Shown here: positions 40,205-47,908 of the stretch, piece by piece
Layout of the letters: the number at the start of each line of letters is the position of its first letter
How positions within the stretch are numbered: position 1 is the stretch's first letter
From: Trueperaceae bacterium
GTDB taxonomy: Bacteria; Deinococcota; Deinococci; Deinococcales; Trueperaceae
DNA: 64,000 bases
Direction of reading: 5' to 3'
Assembly: GCA_036381035.1 (NCBI GenBank)
Contig: DASVDQ010000047.1
Location: forward strand, 1-64,000
The notes under the pieces: model-generated
Told to the model about the DNA's origin: nothing
The model's database searches: none
The model's input: only the letters and a program-made list of their open reading frames with translations
Program-made: the position numbers and the translations under genes

Positions 40205-41797
40205 CTACTGCGCCGCCACGTACCAGTCGAACGACCACTGGAACGCCGCGTTGGCGTTGATCTCGGGGAAGCCCTGCAGGCGCACGCTCTTCGCCGTGAG
40301 GATGTCCGGCCACCACAGGTAGAGGTAGGGCAGCTCCTCGGCCAGCAGCTCCTGCATGCGCGCGTAGGCGTCGATCTGCTGCTCGAGGGTGAGGGCGGCG
40401 CGGCCCTCGTCCATGATCGCGTCGAGGTCCTCGTTGCAGTAGTTGGGGATGTTGTTGCCCGTGTGCGCCGCCGAGCAGGCGAAGTAGGGCGCGACGTCGG
40501 CGGTGGGCGGCATGCTCCACCAGGCCAGCGTCAGGTCGTAGTTGCGGCCGAGGACGACGTCCTGGATGTAGGCGTTCCACTCCATGACCTGGACGTCGAC
40601 CTCGATGCCGACGTCCTGCCAGTACTGCTGCACGAGCAGCGTGGCCGGCACCAGGTCGCCGAACTGCCCCGTGGGCATGTAGAACGAGAGGCGCTCGCCG
40701 TCCTTCTGGCGCACGCCGTCGGGGCCGAGGGTCCAGCCGGCCTCGTCGAGGAGCGCGGCGGCGGCCTCGGGGTCGAACGGGTACTTCTGGACGTCGCCGT
40801 TGAACAGCGCGCCGAGCATGGGGGCGACGGGCCCGCTGGCGACCTCGCCGTAGCCGGAGAGGATCGCCTGGATCATCGCCTCGCGGTCGATGGCCATGAC
40901 CATCGCCTGGCGGACGCGCGGGTCGGCGAGCCGCTCGTCGTCGAAGTTCGGCGCGACGAAGAAGAAGAGGTTCTGCGACTGCCTCAGCACCTCGAGGGCG
41001 CCCGTCGACTCGATGCCCTGGACGTTCTGCGGGCTGAGGCGCGTGACGATGTCGAGCTGGCCCGCCATCGCCTCGGCGACCTGCGTGTTCAGGTCGGGGA
41101 TGATCCGGAACACCATGCCGGCGAGCTTCGGCTGACCGGCCCAGTAGAGCTCGTTGGGCACGAGGCGCACGTACGAGCCGGGCACGAACTCGGCCACCTT
41201 GTACGGCCCCGTGGTTACGGGGATGCCCTTGTTGAACTCGGCGACCTGCAGCGGGTTCTCGGCCTCGCCGAGCACGTGCACGGGGAGGATGCCGGCGAAC
41301 GACGCCAGGTAGTAGGGCAGAGCCGAGAAGGGCTCCTTGAGGACGAAGCGCACGGTGTGGTCGTCGATCACCTCGACGCGGTCGATCGACGAGAACTGCG
41401 ACGCGCTCTGCGCGCCCAGGTCGGGGTTCAGCACGACGTCGTTGAAGGTGAATTCGACGTCGGCGGCGTCGAACGGGTCGCCGTCGGACCACACGACGCC
41501 CTCGCGGAGCTCGAAGACCCAGGCGAGGCCGTCGTCCTCGGCGTGCCAGCTCGTGGCCAGCATGGGGGAGGGCGTGAGGTCCTCGGGCGAGTAGCGGGTG
41601 AGCTGCTCGAAGAGGATCGTGTTGATCAGGTTCGACTCGATGACCGCGCCTGGAGCCCACGGGTTCAGAGTGGGGTCGGCGTTCGTCGCCAGGTTGAGGA
41701 CCGCGGACGTGTCCGCTTCCTGGGCGGCGCCGAACGCGGCGGTCGCCGACAGGAGCAGGGCGATCAGCCAGCGGTGGGGGGTTCCTCGGACCTTCAT
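40205..41797 (-). CDS. Extracellular solute-binding protein family 5 (dipeptide type)
   Basis: A 530-residue exported binding protein with a Sec signal peptide (HRWLIALLLSATAAFGAAQ). The family 5 landmarks are LNLATNADPTLNPWAPGAV, LREGVVWSDGDPFDAADVEF, VTTGPYKVAEFVPGSYVRL and DPRVRQAMVMAIDREAMIQA. It captures the ligand for the adjacent DppB/DppC pair. Its ribosome-binding site TAGGAGG includes the TAG stop of the upstream IclR gene, so the two are translationally coupled. Cys residues in PYFACSAAHTGNNIPNYCNE may form a disulfide near the pocket. Confidence 0.93.
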   Translation of the reverse strand: MKVRGTPHRWLIALLLSATAAFGAAQEADTSAVLNLATNADPTLNPWAPGAVIESNLINTILFEQLTRYSPEDLTPSPMLATSWHAEDDGLAWVFELREGVVWSDGDPFDAADVEFTFNDVVLNPDLGAQSASQFSSIDRVEVIDDHTVRFVLKEPFSALPYYLASFAGILPVHVLGEAENPLQVAEFNKGIPVTTGPYKVAEFVPGSYVRLVPNELYWAGQPKLAGMVFRIIPDLNTQVAEAMAGQLDIVTRLSPQNVQGIESTGALEVLRQSQNLFFFVAPNFDDERLADPRVRQAMVMAIDREAMIQAILSGYGEVASGPVAPMLGALFNGDVQKYPFDPEAAAALLDEAGWTLGPDGVRQKDGERLSFYMPTGQFGDLVPATLLVQQYWQDVGIEVDVQVMEWNAYIQDVVLGRNYDLTLAWWSMPPTADVAPYFACSAAHTGNNIPNYCNEDLDAIMDEGRAALTLEQQIDAYARMQELLAEELPYLYLWWPDILTAKSVRLQGFPEINANAAFQWSFDWYVAAQ

Positions 41798-41807
41798 GCC
41801 AGACCTC

Positions 41808-42638
41808 CTAGAGCTTTCCCGCCAGCGCCAGACGCCTGCTGATCTCCTCGGCGGCGGCGCGAACGAGTCGAGCGAAGCGGGCAAGGGCTTCGTCGCCCAC
41901 CCTGTACGACGGTCCCCCTACGCTGATGCCGCCGACGACCTCACCGTCCTCCCCGAAGACGGCGGCGCCGACCCCCCTGGCGGCCGAGTCGAAGTCCTCG
42001 TCGGAGACCGCGTAGCCCTGGGCCCTGACCCGGGCGAGGACCGCCTCCAGGCGGCCGCGGTCGACGATGGTCTTGTCCGTGTAGCGCGGCAGCTCGCCGA
42101 GCCTGTCGAGGACCGCCTCGCGCTCGCGCTCCGGCAGGTGCGCCAGCATCGCCTTGGGCACGGCGCCGGCGTGCAGGGGGAACGAGCGTCCCAGCACGGA
42201 CACGAGCCTCACGCTCTGGGTGCTGTCGCGCTTGTCGACGCAGAGGGCGCGGTCGCCCGCGCGCATGAACAGGTGGACGGTCTCGCCGGTCTCCTCGCTG
42301 AGGCGGTCCATCAGCGGCGCCGCGACCTCCGTGAGGGACGCGCCGGCGCTGCGCGTGGCGGCGAACTGGAGCTCGGCCGCGGCGGGGCCCAGCGTGAACC
42401 GCGCGTCGTCGGTGGCCGCGAGGAAGCCGGCGGCCTCGAGCGTCTTCAGCGAGCGGTAGGCCTGGTTCCTCTCCAGCCCCAGCCGCGCCATCACCTCCGT
42501 CAGGCCCAGCCGGTACGGCGGCTCCGCGAACGCCCGCAGCACCTGCAGCGTGCGCAGCGCCGACGAGATCACGTACGGTCCGCCCTCGCGAGCCTCGGGT
42601 ACGTCGGCGCGTTCTCGGATGGCGATCGCTTCTCGCAT
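41808..42638 (-). CDS. IclR-family transcriptional regulator
   Basis: A 276-residue regulator. The winged helix-turn-helix spans about residues 25-85 (ALRTLQVLRAFAEPPYRLGL, then GLERNQAYRSLKTLEAAGFL). The IclR effector domain follows, with the typical segments GETVHLFMRAGDRALCVDK, FPLHAGAVPKAMLAHLPE and GYAVSDEDFDSAARGVGAAV. It is the first gene of the operon with the dipeptide transporter and peptidase. It probably senses the imported compound or a breakdown product. A strong promoter lies at 42655-42683, and ACAC/GTGT half-sites overlap its -10. Confidence 0.93.
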   Translation of the reverse strand: MREAIAIRERADVPEAREGGPYVISSALRTLQVLRAFAEPPYRLGLTEVMARLGLERNQAYRSLKTLEAAGFLAATDDARFTLGPAAAELQFAATRSAGASLTEVAAPLMDRLSEETGETVHLFMRAGDRALCVDKRDSTQSVRLVSVLGRSFPLHAGAVPKAMLAHLPEREREAVLDRLGELPRYTDKTIVDRGRLEAVLARVRAQGYAVSDEDFDSAARGVGAAVFGEDGEVVGGISVGGPSYRVGDEALARFARLVRAAAEEISRRLALAGKL

Positions 42639-42654
42639 GGCGATATGAGGCGAC

Positions 42655-42683
42655 ACTGTAATCCCGTGTACCCAAGCTGTCAA
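42655..42683 (-). promoter_or_regulatory. Sigma-70-type promoter of the IclR-dipeptide operon
   Basis: On the minus strand TTGACA (42683-42678), a 17-bp spacer and TACAGT (42660-42655) form a near-ideal housekeeping promoter. Transcription would begin about 10 bp before the ATG at 42638. An imperfect ACAC...GTGT inverted repeat overlaps the -10 and is a candidate IclR site. Confidence 0.8.
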
Positions 42684-42862
42684 CGGGCTGGCCGGGTGGA
42701 GGGCGCGCGTGGTGAGGGCCGGCGCCTCGCGGGCGGCCGCGTGCGCGGCGCGGCCGGTCCGCTCCCGGTCCCGCATCGCTGCCACACCCTTGAAGTCAGT
42801 TGCTCGCGAGCGGGATGGCGAGCGCGCGGGTGAGCGAGCGCCGCGCCGCCGAGCGCGACCCC

Positions 42863-43459
42863 CTACTCCACCTCCACCCCGACCGCCGCCAGCAGCCCCA
42901 GTGCCTCCGGGAGCGAGACGCGCATGCCGCGGAGGCCGTTGTCCAGGGGCGAGATCACGTAGCCGCGGGCGCCGCGCAGGTCGGCCTCGGTGAGGTCGCA
43001 GCGCTGGAAGGTGCAGCGCGTGAGGTCGGCGCCGGCGAACGACACTCCCCTCAGCTCGCAGCGCACGAACTCGGCCTCGGCGAGGCGGCAACCCTCGAAG
43101 CTCCACGCCGTGAGGTCCAGCTTCCAGAAGCCGGCGAAACTGAGGTCGCAGCCGCGCAGCTTCGCCTCCGGCACGATGGGCAGGCGACGCACCGCGCCGA
43201 ACGTGACGCCGGTGAGGCGGCAGGTCTCGAGCTCGACCGACTGGAGGACGGCGTCGGTGAGGTCGACCATCGGCATCTCGCAGCCCTCGAACCCGCAGTC
43301 GGCGAGCTGCGCGCCCCGCAGCGACGCCTCGCTGAGGTCGCAGTCGACGAACTCGCAGCCCACGAGGATCGCGCCGGCGAGGTCGAGGTCGGTGGGCGTC
43401 AGGCCCGAGAAGCGCTCGTCGGTGAAGCGGCGCGGCTCGTCCGCGCTCAGCGTCGTCAC
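42863..43459 (-). CDS. Pentapeptide-repeat protein
   Basis: A 198-residue protein with about 25 tandem pentapeptide units of the A(D/N)LxX type running from near residue 15 to 165 (FSGLTPTDLDLAGAILVGCE, CDLSEASLRGAQLADCGFEG, CDLTEADLRGARGY). Such right-handed quadrilateral beta-helices can mimic DNA and protect gyrase, but most members have no known partner. Unusually many repeat positions hold cysteine. The GTG at 43459 fits the protein start. The C-terminal ISPLDNGLRGMRVSLPEALG is a common ending in QnrB/McbG-like relatives, so a topoisomerase-protecting role is possible but not shown. Confidence 0.82.
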   Translation of the reverse strand: MTTLSADEPRRFTDERFSGLTPTDLDLAGAILVGCEFVDCDLSEASLRGAQLADCGFEGCEMPMVDLTDAVLQSVELETCRLTGVTFGAVRRLPIVPEAKLRGCDLSFAGFWKLDLTAWSFEGCRLAEAEFVRCELRGVSFAGADLTRCTFQRCDLTEADLRGARGYVISPLDNGLRGMRVSLPEALGLLAAVGVEVE

Positions 43460-43550
43460 CCAGGCAGGGTAGCGCGCCGTGCGGCCGCGGGGCACCGACC
43501 GCGTGCTGGGCCGCGGGTGCACGGCCCGCCGGTCGTGCACGTGGTGTGCC

Positions 43551-44276
43551 TCAGAGGAACCGCGTCCCCCCGCCGCGGCCGCAGTCGACGAAGCGCGCCG
43601 TGAACTCGGCGCTGAACTCGTCGGTCCCGGTGCGGGCGGCCAGTGGGGTGCGCAGCGTCACGTCCGGGAGGTGGACGTTCACCGGCCGGGCCGACAGCGT
43701 GGAGCGTCGCGAGCGGACGCGCATCTGCCACGGCTCGGTGACGTAGCTGCCGCCGTCGAGGAACCTCAGGTCGAGCAGCAGCACGCACGACGAGAGGTTC
43801 GTGACCTCCACGGTGGCGCTGACGCGGTCGCCCTCGGCCGTGGGGTGGGCCCTCAGCCGGACCTGGCCGACGGTCAGCTCGTAGTGGCCGGGGGCGGCGT
43901 AGGTGTCGGCCCTCAGCAGCGCCTGGAAGCTCGCCTCCGGCCACACGCGGGTCGTGAAGAGCACGGCGGTGACGTCGGCGGTGCGGCGGGGCCGCGTCTC
44001 GGCTCCGTTGAGGAAGCCCCCGCATGCCGCGGCCAGGTCTTCTCCGGTGGTCGCCTGCACAACGGACTCCGTCACCGCGCCGCAGCGCGCCTCGAACGCC
44101 GTGCGCGCGTCGGCGAGCGCGGCGCTGGCCGCGAGCAGGGCGGTCACGGCCGGCACCAGGACGCGCGGGAGCTGGCCGGCCGCACGGCACCTAGGTCCGC
44201 GTCCCGGCGGGCGCCCGCCTGCAGGGCGCCCGCCACCCGCGACGCTGGTACCGGAACCTGTCTGAGCCCGTGTCAT
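43551..44276 (-). CDS. Putative secreted protein of unknown function
   Basis: A 241-residue reading frame with a Gly/Arg-rich first 38 residues that may not be translated. Then comes a likely signal peptide (LPRVLVPAVTALLAASAALA). The mature part has a helical segment with cysteines (FEARCGAVTESVVQATTGED, AAACGGFLNG). A beta-rich C-terminal domain follows (YELTVGQVRLRAHPTAEGDR, VSATVEVTNLSSCVLLLDLR) and the protein ends FVDCGRGGGTRFL. The start may be an internal GTG close to the signal sequence. I do not recognise the family. It is predicted to act in the periplasm or outside the cell. Confidence 0.5.
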   Translation of the reverse strand: MTRAQTGSGTSVAGGGRPAGGRPPGRGPRCRAAGQLPRVLVPAVTALLAASAALADARTAFEARCGAVTESVVQATTGEDLAAACGGFLNGAETRPRRTADVTAVLFTTRVWPEASFQALLRADTYAAPGHYELTVGQVRLRAHPTAEGDRVSATVEVTNLSSCVLLLDLRFLDGGSYVTEPWQMRVRSRRSTLSARPVNVHLPDVTLRTPLAARTGTDEFSAEFTARFVDCGRGGGTRFL

Positions 44277-44350
44277 GACCCACCACGCTCGACCGGCGGC
44301 CTCCGCGACCGCTGCTTGGTTGAGGTGGATGGTAGGGCTCGGCGGGCTCC

Positions 44351-44419
44351 CGCGGCGTGGTGGGGTTGACAGGCGCGCCGCCGGCCCCGCGCGGCGTGGT
44401 GGGGTCGACAGGCGCGCCG
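44351..44419. repeat. 30-bp direct repeat, two copies
   Basis: Copies at 44351-44380 and 44390-44419 are identical except one base (GGGTTGACA versus GGGTCGACA), with nine bases between them. They lie in the 193-bp gap between the secreted-protein gene and ompH. The first copy contains TTGACA. This is likely a local slippage duplication; a regulatory role is possible. Confidence 0.7.
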
Positions 44420-44469
44420 GCGGGCGTCGCTCGTCGGGCGGGGTCTCCTCGTCGGCCGCCGCGGTCGTC

Positions 44470-44958
44470 TCAGAACCCCGCCCGCAGCACCTCCTCGACC
44501 ATCGGCGTGATGTCGTTGCCCGGCGCCGCGTAGACGATGAGGCCGCTCTCCCGCGCCGCGTTCGCGTCGAAGACGACGCCGATGCCGAGATCGGCGGCGA
44601 CCTGGGCGATGGCGGCGTTCACGGCCTCTATCGCCGGCTGAGCCAGGTCCTGCAGCTCCTGGTCGTAGCGCTGCTGCAGCGCCTGGAGCGTCGCGATGCT
44701 CGCCTGCAGCCTCTCCTCCTCCTCGGGCGTGAGCGCCTGGCCGGCCTGCTGCTTGGCCTGCAGCTCCTGCACCGTGGCGGCCACCTGGCTGATCTCGGCG
44801 TTGGCCATCTCGCGCCTGTCGACGAGCTGCTGGTAGGAGGGGTGCAGGGACAGCAGGTACTGGCTGTCGACGTAGCCGACGGCGGCCAGCGGCTGCGCGA
44901 GCGCGCTGGCGGCCAGCGAGGCGAACAGGACGAACAGGACCGGGACGACTCTTCTCAT
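44470..44958 (-). CDS. OmpH/Skp-like periplasmic chaperone
   Basis: A 162-residue exported protein. It has a signal peptide (RRVVPVLFVLFASLAASALA), the typical start AAVGYVDSQYLLSLHPSYQQ, and a long coiled-coil arm rich in Gln, Glu and Ala (ISQVAATVQELQAKQQAGQA, EEEERLQASIATLQALQQRY). It ends with DLGIGVVFDANAARESGLIV, a close match to the OmpH pattern. Skp/OmpH trimers hold unfolded outer-membrane proteins in the periplasm, which implies a diderm envelope and fits the usher-like barrel in this window. An in-frame ATG at 44997 with GGCGGGACG upstream is an alternative start. Confidence 0.87.
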   Translation of the reverse strand: MRRVVPVLFVLFASLAASALAQPLAAVGYVDSQYLLSLHPSYQQLVDRREMANAEISQVAATVQELQAKQQAGQALTPEEEERLQASIATLQALQQRYDQELQDLAQPAIEAVNAAIAQVAADLGIGVVFDANAARESGLIVYAAPGNDITPMVEEVLRAGF

Positions 44959-45030
44959 GGCGTCAAGTATCGCCCGCCGACGGTCTCGCCCCTTCATCGT
45001 CCCGCCACGACGGCAAGACCGGCGGACGGG

Positions 45031-45059
45031 TTGACCTGGCAGAAACGTGTATATACACT
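45031..45059 (+). promoter_or_regulatory. Promoter with embedded palindrome upstream of the DUF899 gene
   Basis: TTGACC (45031-45036) with a 17-bp spacer to TACACT (45054-45059). The spacer end and -10 are covered by the perfect 12-bp palindrome GTGTATATACAC (45047-45058). A repressor bound there would block the promoter. The AT-rich palindrome is striking in this GC-rich window. Confidence 0.6.
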
Positions 45060-45090
45060 TTTCACACCCGAGGGGCGCAGAGGAGGGACC

Positions 45091-45810
45091 ATGAGCGAAG
45101 CTGCCGTCCATGAACGCCCGTTGCCGCCGGTCGTCCCGCTGGAGGAGTGGCTGGAGGCCAGAGCCGAGCTCCTCGCCGAGGAGAAGGCCCACATGCGCCG
45201 CGGCGACGCCCTGGCCGCGAAGCGCCGCCGCCTGCCCATGGTGGCGGTGGAGCGGAACTACGTCCTGCACGGGCCCGAGGGCGACGCCACGCTGCTCGAG
45301 CTCTTCCGCGGCCGCAGCCAGCTCATCGTCTACCACTTCATGTTCCACCCCGACTGGGACGCGGGCTGCGACGGCTGCTCGTGGTTCGTCGACGGCCTGG
45401 CCGACCTGCGCCACCTGGCCGCGCGCGACGTCTCCTTCGCCCTCGTCTCGCGCGCCCCGCTGGCCAAGCTCGAGGCGTACAAGCGCCGCATGGGCTGGGA
45501 CGTCCCCTGGTACTCGTCGCACGACACCACGTTCAACTGGGACTTCCGGGCCACCGTCGGCGACAGCGAGCACCACCGCCTCTCCGTCTTCCTCCGCGAC
45601 GGGGACAGGGTCTTCCTCACCTACCAGACCAGCGAGCGCGGCGTGGAGGCGGTCGGCACTACGTTCAGCCTCCTCGACCTCGTGCCCTACGGCAGGCAGG
45701 AGGACTGGGAGGACTCGCCGCCCGGCTGGCCGCAGGGCGACAGGTACGTGTGGTGGCGTCGGCACGACGAGTACGACACGGGGGTGCCGGCCCCGTCGAC
45801 GCTGCGCTAG
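45091..45810 (+). CDS. DUF899 (thioredoxin-like fold) protein
   Basis: A 239-residue protein of the DUF899 family. The sequence shows the family pattern RLPMVAVERNYVLHGPEGDA, then LLELFRGRSQLIVYHFMFHP with DAGCDGCSWFVDGL. It continues with FALVSRAPLAKLEAYKRRMG, WDVPWYSSHDTTFNWDF and DLVPYGRQEDWEDSPPGWP. The fold is thioredoxin-like and CDGC could be redox-active, but enzymatic activity is not established. AGAGGAGGG precedes the ATG. The promoter with its palindrome suggests inducible expression. Confidence 0.88.
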   Translation: MSEAAVHERPLPPVVPLEEWLEARAELLAEEKAHMRRGDALAAKRRRLPMVAVERNYVLHGPEGDATLLELFRGRSQLIVYHFMFHPDWDAGCDGCSWFVDGLADLRHLAARDVSFALVSRAPLAKLEAYKRRMGWDVPWYSSHDTTFNWDFRATVGDSEHHRLSVFLRDGDRVFLTYQTSERGVEAVGTTFSLLDLVPYGRQEDWEDSPPGWPQGDRYVWWRRHDEYDTGVPAPSTLR

Positions 45811-45824
45811 TCGCGTTCCCGCGC

Positions 45825-45855
45825 GCCTGGGCTCGGTTCGCGTCCGGGCCCAGGC
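45825..45855 (+). terminator. Hairpin downstream of the DUF899 gene
   Basis: GCCTGGGC and GCCCAGGC form an 8-bp stem with a 15-base loop 15 bp after the stop codon. No T-tract is present. Confidence 0.45.
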
Positions 45856-45936
45856 AGCTGGGTCGGGGTCCATCCTGGCGCTGCCGGGGTCGCGTGGTAC
45901 CGCTCTGCGCTAGAGTCGCTGCAGTCGGAGGCGGAG

Positions 45937-46230
45937 ATGCACTACCTGCTCTTCTACCACCTGGTCGACGACTACCTCGAGCGGCGCCCGCAGTTCCGCG
46001 AGGCGCACCTGGCCCTCGCCAAGGAGGCGGAGGCGCGCGGCGAGATCGTGCTGGCCGGCGCGCTCGCCGACCCGGCGGACATGGCCGTGCTCCTCTTCCA
46101 GGGCGACTCGCCCGCCGCGGCGGAGCGCTTCGCCAGGTCGGACCCGTACGTGAAGAACGGGCTGGTCGAGCGCTGGGAGGTGCGCCCCTGGACGACGGTC
46201 GTGGGGAAGGACGCCGCCCACCGGGTCTGA
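45937..46230 (+). CDS. YciI-like (YCII-related) protein
   Basis: A 97-residue dimeric alpha-beta (ferredoxin-like) fold protein. The start MHYLLFYHLVDDYLERRPQF and the family segments HLALAKEAEARGEIVLAGAL and FARSDPYVKNGLVERWEVRP are characteristic, including the His and Asp residues of the YciI pocket. Members are small accessory or detoxification enzymes with poorly known substrates. GGAGGCGGAG precedes the ATG, and TAGAGT 20 bp upstream of the start could be the -10. Confidence 0.87.
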   Translation: MHYLLFYHLVDDYLERRPQFREAHLALAKEAEARGEIVLAGALADPADMAVLLFQGDSPAAAERFARSDPYVKNGLVERWEVRPWTTVVGKDAAHRV

Positions 46231-46322
46231 CGCGCCGGCGGTCCCAGGGGCCGCGGTCTCGTGGCGCCGCCCTCTGGCCCTCGGCCCGCACGGACCCTGA
46301 ACCCATACGGACCCTCGGACCC

Positions 46323-47678
46323 TCAGCCCCCGCCGTACGCCAGCCAGGCCACGCCGAGCGCCAGCGACAGCAGCGTGACGGGCACGCCCGCACGCAGGTA
46401 GGTCCAGAAGCCCAGCTCCACGCCGATGCGCCGGCCGCCCTCGGCGACGATCAGGTTCGCCACCGACGCCACCAAGGTGAGGTTGCCGGCCAGGGTGCTG
46501 GCCAGCGCCAGCGTCAGGGCCAGCGGCTCCGTGCCAGCCCAGGCCGGGCCGGGGACCCCCGTACCGGCAGCGGCCGCGGCCGACAGCGCCGCGCCCGACG
46601 GGGCCGCGTCGAACACGGCCGCCCCGACCGCCCCGCCGAAGCCCGTGGCCGGCAGCAGCATCAGCACCGCCGGCACGTTGCTCACGACGGTCGAGAGAGC
46701 CGCGGTCACTGACGCCGTCACGCCCACGACCTCCAGCGGCCCGCCGCCCGTGGGCAGCCAGGCGAGCAGCCAGCGCTGGGGCAGGCCGGTGTCGGCCATG
46801 GCGCCGACGACGACGAACAGGGCGGCGAACAGCACCAAGAGGCCGTAGTCGACCTTGCGCAGCAGCGCTCCCGACCGCCGACCGCCCGCGAGCAGTGCCG
46901 CGGCGCCGGCGGCGAGAGCGGCGAGAGCCACGTTCGCACCTAGCGCGAAGGCCGTGAGCAGGCCGGCGGCCGCGCCTCCCGCCAGCAGCAGCGCCCCGGT
47001 CCGCACGGCCGGTGGCTCCTCGGTCGGGCGGTCCTCCGGCCGCCCCGCGGGGGCCAGCTCGCGTAGGTGAAGGGCCAGCACGACGAGGAACACGACGGCG
47101 AGCGACGCGAGCGCGACTGGCGCCAGACGCGCGGCGAAGCGTCCGTAGCCGATGTCGGCGGCGACGGCCACGAGCACGTTCTGCGGGTTGCCGGTCACCG
47201 TGGCGACGCTGCCGGCGTTCACGGCGAGGGCCAGGGCGAGGAGGTAGGGGACGGGCGGGAGGCCGAGGCGTCGCGCGGTCCGCACGACGAGCGGCGTCAG
47301 CATGATCGCGACCGTGTCGTTGAGGAACAGCGCCGAGAGAGCGCCGGCGCAGGCGACGAGCAGGGCGAGGAGCCGCCGCGGACCCAGCGCGCCGCGCGTG
47401 ACGAGGCCCGCCACGAGGCGGAACGCGCCGGCCTCGGCGAGGGCGGCGTTCACCGCCATCAGCCCGAAGAGCAGGACGAGGACCTCGCCGTTGACGTGCG
47501 CCAACGCGCGCTCGAGCGTGACCGCTCCGGTGAGGACCAGCGCCACGGCCCCCACCAGCGCCAGCACGGCCCGGCTGAGGCTCATGCCCGGCAGGCGACC
47601 GAAGGCGACGGCGACCAGCGTGACCAGACCGATGGTCAGGGTGAGCTCGGGGCTGGCGCTACCGGCGTCCGTCGGCAT
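46323..47678 (-). CDS. SLC13/ArsB-type anion transporter
   Basis: A 451-residue inner-membrane protein with about 11-12 helices, belonging to the ion-transporter superfamily that includes ArsB, CitM and divalent anion:Na+ symporters. The two hairpin-entry motifs are visible: ALFLNDTVAIMLTPLVVRTA in the first half and TVVSNVPAVLMLLPA in the second, with SVATVTGNPQNVLVAVAADI between them. Substrates may be arsenite, citrate, sulfate or another anion; no ars or sulfur genes are nearby. It is encoded alone on the minus strand. Confidence 0.87.
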   Translation of the reverse strand: MPTDAGSASPELTLTIGLVTLVAVAFGRLPGMSLSRAVLALVGAVALVLTGAVTLERALAHVNGEVLVLLFGLMAVNAALAEAGAFRLVAGLVTRGALGPRRLLALLVACAGALSALFLNDTVAIMLTPLVVRTARRLGLPPVPYLLALALAVNAGSVATVTGNPQNVLVAVAADIGYGRFAARLAPVALASLAVVFLVVLALHLRELAPAGRPEDRPTEEPPAVRTGALLLAGGAAAGLLTAFALGANVALAALAAGAAALLAGGRRSGALLRKVDYGLLVLFAALFVVVGAMADTGLPQRWLLAWLPTGGGPLEVVGVTASVTAALSTVVSNVPAVLMLLPATGFGGAVGAAVFDAAPSGAALSAAAAAGTGVPGPAWAGTEPLALTLALASTLAGNLTLVASVANLIVAEGGRRIGVELGFWTYLRAGVPVTLLSLALGVAWLAYGGG

Positions 47679-47908
47679 GGCGTGGAGCTACAGCCCGCGA
47701 AGTTAGCACGCCGGCGGCACACTCGCGCCCCGCCCCGCCCCCACCCGGGGCGCTGCCGCCCTCTCGGTCCCTCATCCTCCCGCGGACGCCGGCTCCTCCC
47801 GGCGCCTTCCGACGTTCCCCAGCACGGTCGCGTCTCCCGCCTGACGGGCGAGGTCGCGCACAGCGGCGTCACCGGCGAGGGCGAGCCGGGCGCTGCCATC
47901 ATGGGGAC

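Noticed and set aside
39149-41842. Long plus-strand open frame opposite the dipeptide transporter
   Set aside because: Same artefact; the opposite strand encodes permeases and a binding protein with clear motifs.
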